From NCBI RefSeq assembly GCF_001541315.1, contig NZ_LMVK01000050.1:1-64000 (forward strand): DNA of 64,000 nt. Reading direction: 5' to 3'. Below, in pieces: positions 44,159-55,479 of this stretch (position 1 is the first letter of the stretch; each line of letters begins with the position of its first letter). Position numbers and translations under genes: made by a program. Origin of the DNA: Agrobacterium tumefaciens str. B6. Lineage in GTDB: Bacteria > Pseudomonadota > Alphaproteobacteria > Rhizobiales > Rhizobiaceae. Under the pieces are notes generated by a model. The model did no database searches and was not told where the DNA came from. It saw only the letters and a program-made list of their open reading frames with translations.

Positions 44159-44186
44159 GATCGCGTGCGTTACGGCGCGCGCGATC
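44159..44186. terminator. Hairpin between lipoprotein and oxyR (convergent)
   Basis: GATCGCGTGCG and CGCGCGCGATC form an 11-bp stem with one G-T wobble and a 6-base loop, in the 62-base gap between converging genes. No T run, but the position suits bidirectional termination. Confidence 0.5.
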
Positions 44187-44201
44187 GTCCGAACCAAGTG
44201 C

Positions 44202-45110
44202 CTATGCCGCGAGACCGAGCTTCTGAAGGCCGCATTCGCGGACGATCTCCGCGATATGGGCGAACTGCGCCGAGAGCGGGTTGCTCTTGCGCCATACCAT
44301 GCCGATGGTGCGCGACGGGCGCGGTTCCGCAAGCCGGAATACCGAAACGGTGGATTGCCGCGTTTCCATATCGACGGCCATCTGCGGAATGAGTGTGACG
44401 CCGATGCCGGCGCCGACCATCTGTACGAGGGTGGAGAGCGAAGAGCCCTCCATCAGCACGCGCGGCGGCGCATTGGTCGTGCTGCAGAAGGAAAGCGCCT
44501 GGTTGCGGAAACAATGGCCTTCCTCCAAAAGCAGAAGCCGCATTTCGCCGAGCTTGTCGGCGCTCGGCACCGGCATACCCGCATCCTCCATCGGCCGCAC
44601 CAGAATGAATTCCTCCGAAAACAGCGGAACCTCCTCCAGCGCGGGTTCCGAGACCGGGAGGGCGACGATTGCCATGTCTAGCCGGGCTTCCAGCAGGTCT
44701 TCGATGAGTTTCTGCGTTACCGCTTCGCGCGGGCGCGCCTCCAGTCCGGGATAATGCCGGGTGAGAGTCTTGATCACCTGCGGCAAGAGATAGGGCGCAA
44801 CGGTGGGAATGACACCGATGCGCAGGCGACCGCTGAGAGGGCCATGCCCCGCACGCGCCAGATCCTGCAACTCGTCCACCGAACGCAGGATGGCCCGGGT
44901 GCGTTCGGCAAATTCCTCACCAAGCGCCGTCAGCCTGATCTGGCGGCTGCCGCGTTCGACGAGCGGCGCACCGATTAATTCCTCCAGTTCCCGTATCTGC
45001 AAAGATAGTGCAGGCTGGGAGATGGCACAGGCTTCCGCCGCACGCCCGAAATGGCCGATCTTGGCCAGCGCATCGAAATAACGGAGATGTTTCATGGAGA
45101 GCGCAATCAT
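44202..45110 (-). CDS. oxyR: Hydrogen-peroxide-sensing LysR regulator OxyR
   Basis: 302 residues (MKHL at 45095 is an alternative start). LysR helix-turn-helix: LRYFDALAKIGHFGRAAEAC and ISQPALSLQIRELEELIGA. The redox pair is explicit: C200 and C209 in EEGHCFRNQALSFC, the same GHC...FC spacing as E. coli C199/C208, which form a disulfide with peroxide. Divergent from katG, as in agrobacteria where OxyR activates the catalase-peroxidase gene and controls itself. Confidence 0.95.
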   Translation of the reverse strand: MIALSMKHLRYFDALAKIGHFGRAAEACAISQPALSLQIRELEELIGAPLVERGSRQIRLTALGEEFAERTRAILRSVDELQDLARAGHGPLSGRLRIGVIPTVAPYLLPQVIKTLTRHYPGLEARPREAVTQKLIEDLLEARLDMAIVALPVSEPALEEVPLFSEEFILVRPMEDAGMPVPSADKLGEMRLLLLEEGHCFRNQALSFCSTTNAPPRVLMEGSSLSTLVQMVGAGIGVTLIPQMAVDMETRQSTVSVFRLAEPRPSRTIGMVWRKSNPLSAQFAHIAEIVRECGLQKLGLAA

Positions 45111-47491
<2,381 letters not shown>

Positions 47492-47519
47492 AAGGAAGTC
47501 CGACTGTTCGATAATGATG

Positions 47520-47550
47520 CACCTCCCTGAGCTATCGGGGAGGTGTTTTT
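47520..47550 (+). terminator. Rho-independent terminator of katG
   Basis: CACCTCCC (47520-47527) pairs with GGGAGGTG (47538-47545), followed by TTTTT; 28 bases after the katG stop. Confidence 0.9.
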
Positions 47551-47581
47551 ACTGCGGATGGGTTCGCGCATCCTTCGTATT

Positions 47582-47694
47582 CGTCACCCCTGACTTGATC
47601 CGGGGTCCAGCGCGATCAACTCCTTGATCACGAGAAACATCTTTCACGGCGCAGACGCGCCGTGGCTGGATGCCGGATCAAGTCCGGCATGACG
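47582..47694. repeat. RIME-like intergenic palindromic element
   Basis: Outer arms 47582-47610 and 47666-47694 (29 bases each) are near-complementary (CGTCA...TTGATCCGG...TCCAG). Inside are two more perfect hairpins: GATCAA/TTGATC (47613-47628) and CACGGCGC/GCGCCGTG (47645-47664). This layered palindrome, with TGACTTGATCCGG-type arms, is the pattern of rhizobial intergenic mosaic elements found in many copies per genome. Confidence 0.75.
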
Positions 47695-47758
47695 GGTACG
47701 GGCTGTGGGATGTATATATTAGCCCGATCATGTCTCAAGAGATTGGAGAGGTGCTTGT

Positions 47759-47935
47759 TTATCTCCGGTCCGAAGACGAAACCGGCTTCGCCGGTGAAGA
47801 TTTTTCGGCGTTGCCTGACGGGGCTTTGCCGCTTTTTTCATTTTCATGCGCATCCGGCCCGGCAACGATGACGCCGCGGCCCTTCTCTTCGCGCTTCTTG
47901 TCCGCGAAGTTGCCCGGTTCCTTCTTGCTGTCCAT
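47759..47935 (-). CDS. Small hydrophilic hypothetical protein
   Basis: 58 residues from ATG 47935 (MDSKKEPGNFADKKREE), which has GGAG 7 bases upstream; ATG 47947 with AGGAA upstream is an alternative. No membrane segment; lysine- and glutamate-rich with GPDAHENEKSGKAPSGNA, resembling small stress-associated disordered proteins whose N-terminus is often MDSKKxPGNF. Not recognised further. Isolated between the katG repeat and the AraC gene. Confidence 0.55.
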   Translation of the reverse strand: MDSKKEPGNFADKKREEKGRGVIVAGPDAHENEKSGKAPSGNAEKSSPAKPVSSSDRR

Positions 47936-48150
47936 GATAGTCTCCATTGTTGCGTTCCTGTCAGGAGTTCAACGGGTGTCTTGGGCAGAGGTTCCAGGGC
48001 GGTCGCGTCAGTGAATGTTTCTCTTCATAACGATCTTTGCTATTAACATGAATTGATAAGTCATGTTATTGGGGCGAAGCGCGATAACTGGCGCGGCGCG
48101 CCTGTCTTTCCAAGCCCTCAACCCAGACCCGACACCGGACGGTACCCGCA

Positions 48151-49044
48151 TTGAGTTTCTGGCATTCCATGACCTGGCACACGGAAGGGATCAGCGTCAC
48201 TGCGCCGGTGAAGTGGCGCCAGCTGGACGGGCTCGTCAGTGCTTTCTGGGAGGCGGAAAGCCAGATGGGGGCGAAGGGTTATTATCTTGCCGCCGATCCG
48301 CGCATCATGATTTTTTTCAACGATGTGTCTTCACGCATCAGCATGTCCAACCGCAACGGCGAGTTCAGCAACCATTCGCGGCCGATGACGCGGGCGGTTT
48401 ATGTGCCGGCTGGCGTGCCGATGTGGACGAGCAGCAACGCCACGCACCGGTTCTCGCATCTCAACCTGCATATTCACAAGGACCGGCTGTTGCGCTTCCT
48501 GTCACCTTCGGTCGGCAGCTCGGCGGCGATGACGGCGCTGCGCCGCCCGGTCGAGATACAGGATATCGGCTCGGTGGAAACTCTTGCCGGCCTGCTTGTC
48601 GATGAGCTGGCGGAGCCCTCGAAACATGCGGTCTTTGCGGAAAGTCTCGTCGGCAGCATCGTTGCCGGCCTGCTGGATATTCCCGGCCCTTCACCGGAGC
48701 AGGTGAATGGCAGGTTGACGCAGGCGCAGTTGAACAAGCTTCTTGCCCAGGTCGAAAAGCGTGGCGACGACCGTATGGCGGTTGCCGAAATGGCGGATAT
48801 TGTCGGGCTTTCGGAAAGCTGGTTCGCCACCGTGTTTCGCCAGACCACCGGCAAGACGCCGCTGCAATGGCAATTGGAACGGCGCATCAATGCCGCCCGG
48901 AAACTTCTGCTGGAAGGCGATCTGACTGTGGCCGATATCGCCGCCCAGCTCGGCTTTTCCGATCAGGCCCATCTGACCAAGGCTTTCCGCCAGTCCGTGG
49001 GCAACACGCCGGCCGCCTGGCGGCGTTTGCATAGGCTACTTTGA
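48151..49044 (+). CDS. AraC-family transcriptional regulator
   Basis: 297 residues from TTG 48151; ATG 48169 (MTWHTEGISV) would give 291. The N-terminal half is a ligand/dimerisation domain without cupin histidine clusters. The C-terminal double helix-turn-helix is clear: VAEMADIVGLSESWFATVFR, TTGKTPLQWQLERRINAARK, LTVADIAAQLGFSDQAHLTK, AFRQSVGNTPAAWRR. Being next to a siderophore receptor/transport locus suggests it senses the incoming siderophore, like other AraC regulators of TonB receptors. Confidence 0.88.
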   Translation: MSFWHSMTWHTEGISVTAPVKWRQLDGLVSAFWEAESQMGAKGYYLAADPRIMIFFNDVSSRISMSNRNGEFSNHSRPMTRAVYVPAGVPMWTSSNATHRFSHLNLHIHKDRLLRFLSPSVGSSAAMTALRRPVEIQDIGSVETLAGLLVDELAEPSKHAVFAESLVGSIVAGLLDIPGPSPEQVNGRLTQAQLNKLLAQVEKRGDDRMAVAEMADIVGLSESWFATVFRQTTGKTPLQWQLERRINAARKLLLEGDLTVADIAAQLGFSDQAHLTKAFRQSVGNTPAAWRRLHRLL

Positions 49045-49099
49045 ATTGGTGGCCTTTGCTGTCTACACTCAATCGTCGGCGCGTCCGTAAATCTTGCTC

Positions 49100-49191
49100 G
49101 ACGTCATCCTCGGGCTTGTCCCGAGGATTTGCGACCTTGTGACCTTACGATACGTGGTTGGATCCCCGGAATAAGCCCGAGGATGATGTTA
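49100..49191. repeat. Second RIME-like palindromic element
   Basis: Inner perfect hairpin ATCCTCGGG-CTTGT-CCCGAGGAT, mirrored by GGATCCCCGGAATAAGCCC and GAGGATGATGTT at the right end. It sits between the convergent AraC and TonB-receptor genes and is distinct in sequence from the copy at 47582. Confidence 0.7.
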
Positions 49192-49237
49192 AACATTAGG
49201 ATTGTCTTGTAGCGGTTTGAAATCAGTTGTTTTTTCT

Positions 49238-51358
49238 CTACCACGTCTTTCGCAAAGTCACGGAAAACGCCCGGCCGGGATTGTAGAAGTCAGCGCCGAC
49301 CCCGCCATACGAAACGTGTTTTTCGTTGAAGAGGTTGGAGACATTGACATCCAGTGAGGCGGTTTCCTGAATCTTGTAGCTGAATGCCGCATCCACGGTC
49401 ACGCTGCTTCCGGTTTCGACCTTGTTGGCATTGTCGAAATAATAGGCGCCGGTATAGCGGCCGCCGAGACCGAAGGTCATGTCGCCGAAATGGTCGTTGC
49501 CTTCGAGCGTATAATTGACCCACAGTGAAGCCTGATGCTCGGGCACGAATTCCGGCCGGTTGCCAATATTGCCGCCGGTGCCGTTTTCGGTGATCTCCGC
49601 ATCGAGATAGGAATAGGCCGCCGTCAGGCTGAGATTGTCTGTTACCTCTGCCTTCGCTTCAAGATCGAGGCCGCGCACGCGCACCTCGCCGATGGTGGTC
49701 GGCAAGCTGGTGATCGGGCTGGTGACGGTGATGTTGTTCTTCTTCAGGTCGTAAATCGAGGCGGTGAACAGGGCCGGGAAAGCATCCGGCCGGTATTTCA
49801 CGCCGAGTTCGATCTGCTCGCCGCGTTCGGGCTCGACCGTCAGACCGGATGCCGGCACCACCGATTCGGCGTAGCTGATATAGGGCGCGATTTCGTTGGT
49901 GACCTTGTAGGACACGCCGATGCGCTTGGTCAGTTCGCTGATGTCGCCGCTTGCCGTCGTGCCATTCAGCCGGTTGGTCTGGTCGGTGTCGATCCAGTCG
50001 TTGCGCAGCCCGGCGCTGACGGTGAGCCTGTCGAAGAAGGTCAGGTCCTGCTGCAGGTAGATCGCCCTGGTTTTCTGGTCCGTCAGCGAGCTGGCATAGA
50101 GCGGCACCGAGGAGGGCGCGCCGGTATAGACCGGGTTCATCCAGTTGATGCTCGGCGCGGCGCCGAAGTAGCTTTTGCTGCCGGATTCATAGTTGTTATA
50201 AAAAACGCCGACGAGGCTGCGGCTTTCGACATTTTCAAACCGCGTGTCATATTGCAGGCGCGTATCGATCAGGAAGTTTTCGGTCTCGGTGTCGTTGCCG
50301 AAATAGGAACGGTTGGCGATGGTCGAACCGTTGGTCGGCGTCGACGAGATATAGGCATAACCGAAGTCCGTATTCGCCTTGCTGTAACGGGCGTTGGAAC
50401 ACAGGGTCAGACCCGAGCCGAAATCGTGGTCGAACATCACGCTCAGCGAATTGCGGTTTGTCCCGCGATAATTGTAGTCCGGTTCGCCGAAGAAGCGGCT
50501 GCGGTCGAAATCCGAGCCGACGGGATGGCCGCCGCCGCCGGGAACGCCATCCTTGTTGAGATGGTCGTAAACGACGGTGAGGCTGGTGACGTCGGTCGGA
50601 CGCCAGGTCAGGCCGCCCATGAAGAACTTCTCGTCATCGCGGGAATAATCATATTCCGCATCGGCATTTCGGAGCTTGCCGGTCAGACGATAGGACAGCG
50701 TGTCGTCGCTGGTGATATTGTCGCCGAAATCGAAACCGGTCTCGGCGCGGCTATAGGAGCCGCCGGTCACATAGGCTTCGCCGAAACGGGTGCGTTTCGG
50801 CACCTTGGTGGAATAATTCACCGAGCCACCGGGATCCGAGACGCCGAAGGTGGTGGAATTGCCGCCCTTCAGCACTTCCACCCGCTCATAGGCATAGGTT
50901 TCTTCGCGCAGCGCACCAAAGGGACGGCCGAGGGTGAGGCCATCGCGATAGGTATAGGCATCGAAACCGCGAATCTTGAAATAGTCGAAACGGTCGTCGG
51001 AACCGTAAAAATCCGTGGTCACGCCAGCGGTATATTGCAACGCTTCTTCCACGGTCTGCACACCGCGCTGCTGCATTTCCTTGGCGGTGATGACGGAAAC
51101 GGAGGCAGGCGTGTCGAGAATATCGGTCGCCATCTTGCTGCCGCTCGTGGGGCGGGGGGCAACGATCGATTTCTGGTCATTGTCGCCGCTGTCGATGGTG
51201 ATGCGTTCCAGAACCGTGCTGCCGCCCGTATTGGCAGCTTCCTGCGCCAGCAGGGAGCCGGGCAGGGTGGCGACAAGCGCCGTGCAGGCAAGCAGGGCCG
51301 CATCCTGGTAACGACGTCGCGCGGTTTTGCGGTGTCTGCCTTCGGTTTCGATATTCAT
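49238..51358 (-). CDS. TonB-dependent siderophore receptor (FhuA/FoxA-like)
   Basis: Start 51358 (MNIETEGRHRKTARRRYQ); 706 residues with a signal peptide ending SLLAQ. Plug domain: TPASVSVITAKEMQQRGVQT, then EALQYTAGV and FKIRGFD. The 22-strand barrel ends in the typical NVSNLFNEKHVSYGG and a terminal aromatic, VTLRKTW. Imports an Fe-siderophore complex (hydroxamate type by resemblance) across the outer membrane using TonB. Divergent from the matching ABC transporter. Confidence 0.93.
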   Translation of the reverse strand: MNIETEGRHRKTARRRYQDAALLACTALVATLPGSLLAQEAANTGGSTVLERITIDSGDNDQKSIVAPRPTSGSKMATDILDTPASVSVITAKEMQQRGVQTVEEALQYTAGVTTDFYGSDDRFDYFKIRGFDAYTYRDGLTLGRPFGALREETYAYERVEVLKGGNSTTFGVSDPGGSVNYSTKVPKRTRFGEAYVTGGSYSRAETGFDFGDNITSDDTLSYRLTGKLRNADAEYDYSRDDEKFFMGGLTWRPTDVTSLTVVYDHLNKDGVPGGGGHPVGSDFDRSRFFGEPDYNYRGTNRNSLSVMFDHDFGSGLTLCSNARYSKANTDFGYAYISSTPTNGSTIANRSYFGNDTETENFLIDTRLQYDTRFENVESRSLVGVFYNNYESGSKSYFGAAPSINWMNPVYTGAPSSVPLYASSLTDQKTRAIYLQQDLTFFDRLTVSAGLRNDWIDTDQTNRLNGTTASGDISELTKRIGVSYKVTNEIAPYISYAESVVPASGLTVEPERGEQIELGVKYRPDAFPALFTASIYDLKKNNITVTSPITSLPTTIGEVRVRGLDLEAKAEVTDNLSLTAAYSYLDAEITENGTGGNIGNRPEFVPEHQASLWVNYTLEGNDHFGDMTFGLGGRYTGAYYFDNANKVETGSSVTVDAAFSYKIQETASLDVNVSNLFNEKHVSYGGVGADFYNPGRAFSVTLRKTW

Positions 51359-51459
51359 TGGTATGTTCCAGACCTTGATGCCCCGATCGCCGTTTTCACG
51401 GCCCACTCTCGAAGCGCCCAATAACTTGAGAAAGTTTGTCCGGTATTGTAACTTTTTGC

Positions 51460-51475
51460 GGTTTTGTACAAAACC
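51460..51475. promoter_or_regulatory. Perfect 16-bp palindrome GGTTTTGTACAAAACC
   Basis: An exact dyad in the 221-base divergent promoter between the receptor and the binding-protein gene. Its location suggests an operator controlling both directions. It does not match the Fur consensus or the ICE element I know; the binding regulator is open. Confidence 0.65.
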
Positions 51476-51579
51476 CCGGAAATTTCACCGCTGTTGCTGC
51501 TGCATTTCTTGCCTGGGCTTGACGGGGGCATTTGAAGCTGAGAGTTCAAGTCCACTTTTGAACCTTTGAGAGCTTCGCC

Positions 51580-52590
51580 ATGCTTCGCCCGTTCCGCTGC
51601 CTCGTTCCGGCATTCATGCTTTTCCTGTCGATGATCGCGCCTGATATGGCCGCGGCGGAGGAGACGACCAGCTATCCCGTCGCCATCAAACATGCGTTTG
51701 GCACGACCAGGATTGCGAAGAAACCGCAGCGGGTCGCCACTGTCGCCTGGGCGAACCATGAGGTGCCGCTGGCGCTCGGCATCGTGCCTGTCGGTTTTGC
51801 GGCGGCCAATTTCGGCGATGATGACGGCGACGGCCTGCTGCCATGGGTGGCGAAGCGGCTTACCGAACTCAATGCGGCAAAGCCTGTGCTGTTCGACGAG
51901 GGCGACGGCATCGATTTCGAGGCCGTGGCGGCGACGCAGCCGGATGTCATCCTTGCCGCCTATTCCGGTCTCAGCCAGTCCGACTACGATACGCTGAGCC
52001 AGATTGCGCCTGTTGTCGCCTATCCCGTCTCCCCGTGGGCGACGGACTGGCGCGAGATGATCCGGCTCAACAGCGCCGGGCTCGGCACGGCGGTCGAGGG
52101 TGAGGCGCTCATCAAACGCATCGAGGGCGAAATCGCGCAGGCTGTCGCCGGCCACCCGCAGCTGAAGGGCAAGTCGGCCATGTTCGTCACCCATCTCGAT
52201 GCCACCAATCTCAGCGTCGTCAATTTCTATACGGCCAATGACACCCGAGTGAAGTTCTTCGCCGATCTGGGGCTCGCCTCGCCGAAAAGCGTCGTGGAGG
52301 CGACGAAGCCGGGGCAATTCGCCGCCGGCGTCAGCGCCGAGCGTGTGGATGCCTTTGACGATGTCGATATCGTCGTGACCTATGGCAGCCAGCCGCTGCT
52401 GAATGCCATGCGCGCCGATCCGCTTCTCGCCCGCATGCCGGCAGTTGCCAACGATGCCATCGTCATGCTGGGCCGCGATCCGCTCGGCACCGCTTCAAAC
52501 CCCACGCCGCTGTCGATTTCCTGGGTATTGAAGGACTATGCCGATCTCCTGGCAAAGGCCGCCGACAAATCCTCCAGGAAATCGCAGTGA
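51580..52590 (+). CDS. Iron-siderophore ABC transporter binding protein
   Basis: 336 residues with a signal peptide ending MAAAEE. Family of FepB/FhuD-type proteins: HAFGTTRIAKKPQRVATVAWANHEVPLALGIVP, DFEAVAATQPDVILAAYSGLSQ, and the long backbone helix. Captures the siderophore in the periplasm. It overlaps the first permease gene by 4 bases (GTGA). Confidence 0.92.
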   Translation: MLRPFRCLVPAFMLFLSMIAPDMAAAEETTSYPVAIKHAFGTTRIAKKPQRVATVAWANHEVPLALGIVPVGFAAANFGDDDGDGLLPWVAKRLTELNAAKPVLFDEGDGIDFEAVAATQPDVILAAYSGLSQSDYDTLSQIAPVVAYPVSPWATDWREMIRLNSAGLGTAVEGEALIKRIEGEIAQAVAGHPQLKGKSAMFVTHLDATNLSVVNFYTANDTRVKFFADLGLASPKSVVEATKPGQFAAGVSAERVDAFDDVDIVVTYGSQPLLNAMRADPLLARMPAVANDAIVMLGRDPLGTASNPTPLSISWVLKDYADLLAKAADKSSRKSQ

Positions 52591-53630
52591 CAATGTCGGG
52601 ACCCGGCAAAGTGACAACGGTGCTGCTCGCCGGTCGCTCCAGCCGCGCGCGAACCGCATGGCTCGGCGCAGTGCTGGCGCTTCTCGCATTGCTCTGTGCG
52701 CTCTCCGTCGCCATCGGCACGCGTGACGTCTCTTTTGCGGATATTCTTGGCGGGCTGAGCGGCCGCGTCGAGACGGTTGCCGAAGCGGTGGTTGCGGTGC
52801 GTCTTCCGCGCACGCTGCTCGCGCTGCTTTCCGGGGCCGCACTCGGGCTGGCCGGCGCCATCATGCAGGGTGTTACCCGTAATCCGCTTGCCGATCCCGG
52901 TATTCTCGGTGTCAACATGGGGGCGTCGCTAGCCGTCGTCATCGGCATTGTCTGGTTCGGCATCGCCACGGCGCAGGCCTTCATCATCACCGCAATTGCG
53001 GGGGCGGGGGCATCTGCGGTTTTCGTGTATGTTGTCGGCTCTTTGGGGCGAGGCGGCGCGACCCCGCTGAAACTCGCACTTGCGGGCGCCGCCACCTCCG
53101 TCGCCTTTTCGTCGCTCGTCATCGCCGTCGTGCTGCCGCGCAGCGATATTGCCGGCGGCATCCGCTCCTGGCAGATCGGCGGCGTCGGCGGGGCGACCTT
53201 CGAGCGCATCGAGACCGTGCTGCCCTTTCTCGCCGCCGGCTTCATCATCAGCCTGCTTTCGGCGCGCAAGCTGAATTCTCTGGCGCTCGGAGACGAACTC
53301 GCCGCCGGGCTTGGCGAGAATGTCATGGCAGCCAGAGCGGTGGTCTCCTTCGGCGCCATTCTGCTCTGCGGTGCCGCCACCGCCATTTGCGGGCCAATCG
53401 GTTTCGTCGGGCTGGTGGTGCCGCATCTCTGCCGCCTGCTCGTTGGCGTGGACAATCGCTGGCTTCTGCCGTTCTCGGCGCTTGGCGGGGCGTGTCTGCT
53501 GCTTGCCGCCGATATTGTCGGGCGCATCGTGGCGCGGCCATCCGAACTTGATGTCGGCATCGTCACCGCCCTCGTCGGCGCGCCTTTCTTCATCTGGATC
53601 GTCAGACGCCAGAGGGCGCGCGAATTGTGA
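52587..53630 (+). CDS. Iron-siderophore ABC permease 1 (FecCD family)
   Basis: 347 residues from GTG 52587 (ATG 52593 also possible). About ten helices: PRTLLALLSGAALGLAGAIMQGVTRNPLADPGILGVNMGAS is diagnostic of FecCD/BtuC permeases, as is GPIGFVGLVVPHLCRLLVG. Overlaps the second permease by 4 bases. Confidence 0.93.
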   Translation: MTMSGPGKVTTVLLAGRSSRARTAWLGAVLALLALLCALSVAIGTRDVSFADILGGLSGRVETVAEAVVAVRLPRTLLALLSGAALGLAGAIMQGVTRNPLADPGILGVNMGASLAVVIGIVWFGIATAQAFIITAIAGAGASAVFVYVVGSLGRGGATPLKLALAGAATSVAFSSLVIAVVLPRSDIAGGIRSWQIGGVGGATFERIETVLPFLAAGFIISLLSARKLNSLALGDELAAGLGENVMAARAVVSFGAILLCGAATAICGPIGFVGLVVPHLCRLLVGVDNRWLLPFSALGGACLLLAADIVGRIVARPSELDVGIVTALVGAPFFIWIVRRQRAREL

Positions 53631-54667
53631 CCATGCACGCTCCCGTCATCGAAACTCTCGTCTTCAACCGCCACGCCCGCCAGCGCCGGCGTCGCCTTGT
53701 CATCGCTGCCCTGTCGGTGATCCTGATCGCCGCTTTCGCAATAACGCTGATGCTCGGGCAATCCTTCACGCCGCCCGGTGATGTCATCCGCGTTCTGCTG
53801 GGGGAGGATATTGCCGGCGTCACCTTCACCGTCGGCCAGCTGCGCCTGCCGCGCGCGCTGCTTTCGGTTCTCGCAGGCCTGAGCTTCGGGCTCGGCGGCA
53901 TCGCCTTCCAGATCATGCTGCGCAACCCGCTCGCCAGCCCCGACATCATCGGCATCAGCTCCGGCGCGAGTGCCGCGGCCGTTTTTGCCATCGTCGTTTT
54001 GCAGATGAGCGGGCCGCTGGTCTCGGTCTTCGCCGTCGCCGCCGGTCTGGGCGTCGCGCTTCTGGTCTACCTCCTGTCCTTCCGAAATGGCGTGGCTGGC
54101 ACGCGGCTGATCCTTGTCGGCATCGGCGTGTCGGCGATGCTGGAAAGCTTCATTGCCTATATTCTCTCCGTCGCGCCGGCATGGACGCTGCAGGAGGCAA
54201 TGCGCTGGTTGACCGGCAGCGTCAACGGCGCGAAGATCGCCCAGTTGCTGCCGCTTTTCGTCGCGCTCATCCTGTTCGGCGGCCTGCTCCTCAGCCGCGC
54301 GCGTGACCTGGAAGCTCTGAGACTGGGTGACGATGCGGCCGCAGCGCTCGGTGTGCGGGTGGGACGAACCCGCATCATCGTCATCATCGCCGCCGTGGGC
54401 ATGATCGCCTTTGCAACGGCGGTCTCCGGGCCGATCGCCTTTGTCGCTTTCCTGTCCGGGCCGATTGCGGCTCGTATCGTCGGCAGCAACGGCTCGCTGC
54501 TCGTTCCCGCGGCTCTGGTCGGAGCGGCACTGGTGCTGGTGGGGGATTATTGCGGCCAGTTCCTGTTGCCGGGCCGTTATCCGGTCGGCGTCGTCACGGG
54601 CGCGCTTGGCGCACCCTATCTGATTTACCTTATCGTGCGGGTCAACCGCAGCGGAGGCTCGTTATGA
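53627..54667 (+). CDS. Iron-siderophore ABC permease 2 (FecCD family)
   Basis: 346 residues. PRALLSVLAGLSFGLGGIAFQIMLRNPLASPDIIGISSGAS and SGPIAFVAFLSGPIAARIVG mark the family; PGRYPVGVVTGALGAPYLIYLI is the usual end. Pairs with permease 1 in a heterodimeric channel. Overlaps the ATPase start by 4 bases. Confidence 0.93.
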   Translation: MTMHAPVIETLVFNRHARQRRRRLVIAALSVILIAAFAITLMLGQSFTPPGDVIRVLLGEDIAGVTFTVGQLRLPRALLSVLAGLSFGLGGIAFQIMLRNPLASPDIIGISSGASAAAVFAIVVLQMSGPLVSVFAVAAGLGVALLVYLLSFRNGVAGTRLILVGIGVSAMLESFIAYILSVAPAWTLQEAMRWLTGSVNGAKIAQLLPLFVALILFGGLLLSRARDLEALRLGDDAAAALGVRVGRTRIIVIIAAVGMIAFATAVSGPIAFVAFLSGPIAARIVGSNGSLLVPAALVGAALVLVGDYCGQFLLPGRYPVGVVTGALGAPYLIYLIVRVNRSGGSL

Positions 54668-55467
54668 CCGGCCACTCCCTTTCCGTAAGCGGCCTCTCTG
54701 CCGGATATGGCGAAAACCTCATCATCGACGGGCTGGACCTCACTGTCCCGCGCGGGAAAATCACCGTCATTGTCGGCGCCAATGCCTGCGGCAAGTCCAC
54801 CCTGCTGCGCAGCATGTCGCGGCTCATCACGCCGCGCGCCGGTCAGGTCCTGCTCGATGGAAAGTCGATTCATCGTCTCCCTTCGCGCGACCTCGCACGG
54901 CGCATGGGCCTTCTGCCGCAATCGCCAATCGCGCCGGAGGGCATCGTGGTTGCCGATCTCGTCAGCCGTGGCCGGCACCCGCATCACGGCCTGTTCGCCC
55001 GCTGGTCGCGGCAGGATGACGAGGCCGTCGCCGCAGCTCTCGCCGCCACCGATACGGTCGAACTTGCCGAGCGTCCGGTGGACGAGCTTTCCGGCGGGCA
55101 GCGGCAACGTGTCTGGATCGCCATGGCGCTCGCCCAGCAAACCGACATATTGCTGCTGGATGAACCGACCACCTTCCTCGATATCAGCCATCAGGTCGAA
55201 GTGCTGGATCTTCTGACCGACCTCAATCAGGCGCGTGAAACCACCATCGTCATGGTGCTGCACGATCTCAATCTCGCGGCGCGTTATGCCGATCATCTGG
55301 TTGCCATGCGGGGCGGAAAGCTGCATGTCTGCGGCACGCCGGAGGAGGTGTTGACGGAAGAGAATGTCCGTCACGTCTTCGGCATCGAAAGCCGGGTCAT
55401 CGAGGATCCGACTTCGGGCAAGCCGATGATGCTGCCGATTGGCCGGCACAGGACTGTACCTGCGTGA
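54664..55467 (+). CDS. Iron-siderophore ABC ATPase (FepC/FecE type)
   Basis: ATG 54664; 267 residues. Walker [13 protein letters not shown] (Ala-Cys rather than Ser-Gly, usual here), Q-loop LLPQSPIAPEG, signature [14 protein letters not shown], Walker B ILLLDEPTTFLD, H-loop VMVLHDLNLAARYAD. Completes the four-gene importer with 4-base overlaps throughout, so all parts are co-translated. Confidence 0.93.
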   Translation: MTGHSLSVSGLSAGYGENLIIDGLDLTVPRGKITVIVGANACGKSTLLRSMSRLITPRAGQVLLDGKSIHRLPSRDLARRMGLLPQSPIAPEGIVVADLVSRGRHPHHGLFARWSRQDDEAVAAALAATDTVELAERPVDELSGGQRQRVWIAMALAQQTDILLLDEPTTFLDISHQVEVLDLLTDLNQARETTIVMVLHDLNLAARYADHLVAMRGGKLHVCGTPEEVLTEENVRHVFGIESRVIEDPTSGKPMMLPIGRHRTVPA

Positions 55468-55479
55468 TAGGTGTGGTCT

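Noticed and set aside
49535-51424. 629-codon plus-strand open frame opposite the TonB receptor
   Set aside because: Shadow frame: repetitive Gly/Val/Ile/Arg composition without motifs; the receptor on the minus strand is certain.
51543-51562. Inverted repeat GTTCAA/TTGAAC before the siderophore binding-protein gene
   Set aside because: Only 6 bp arms with an asymmetric spacer; likely chance beside the much stronger dyad at 51460.
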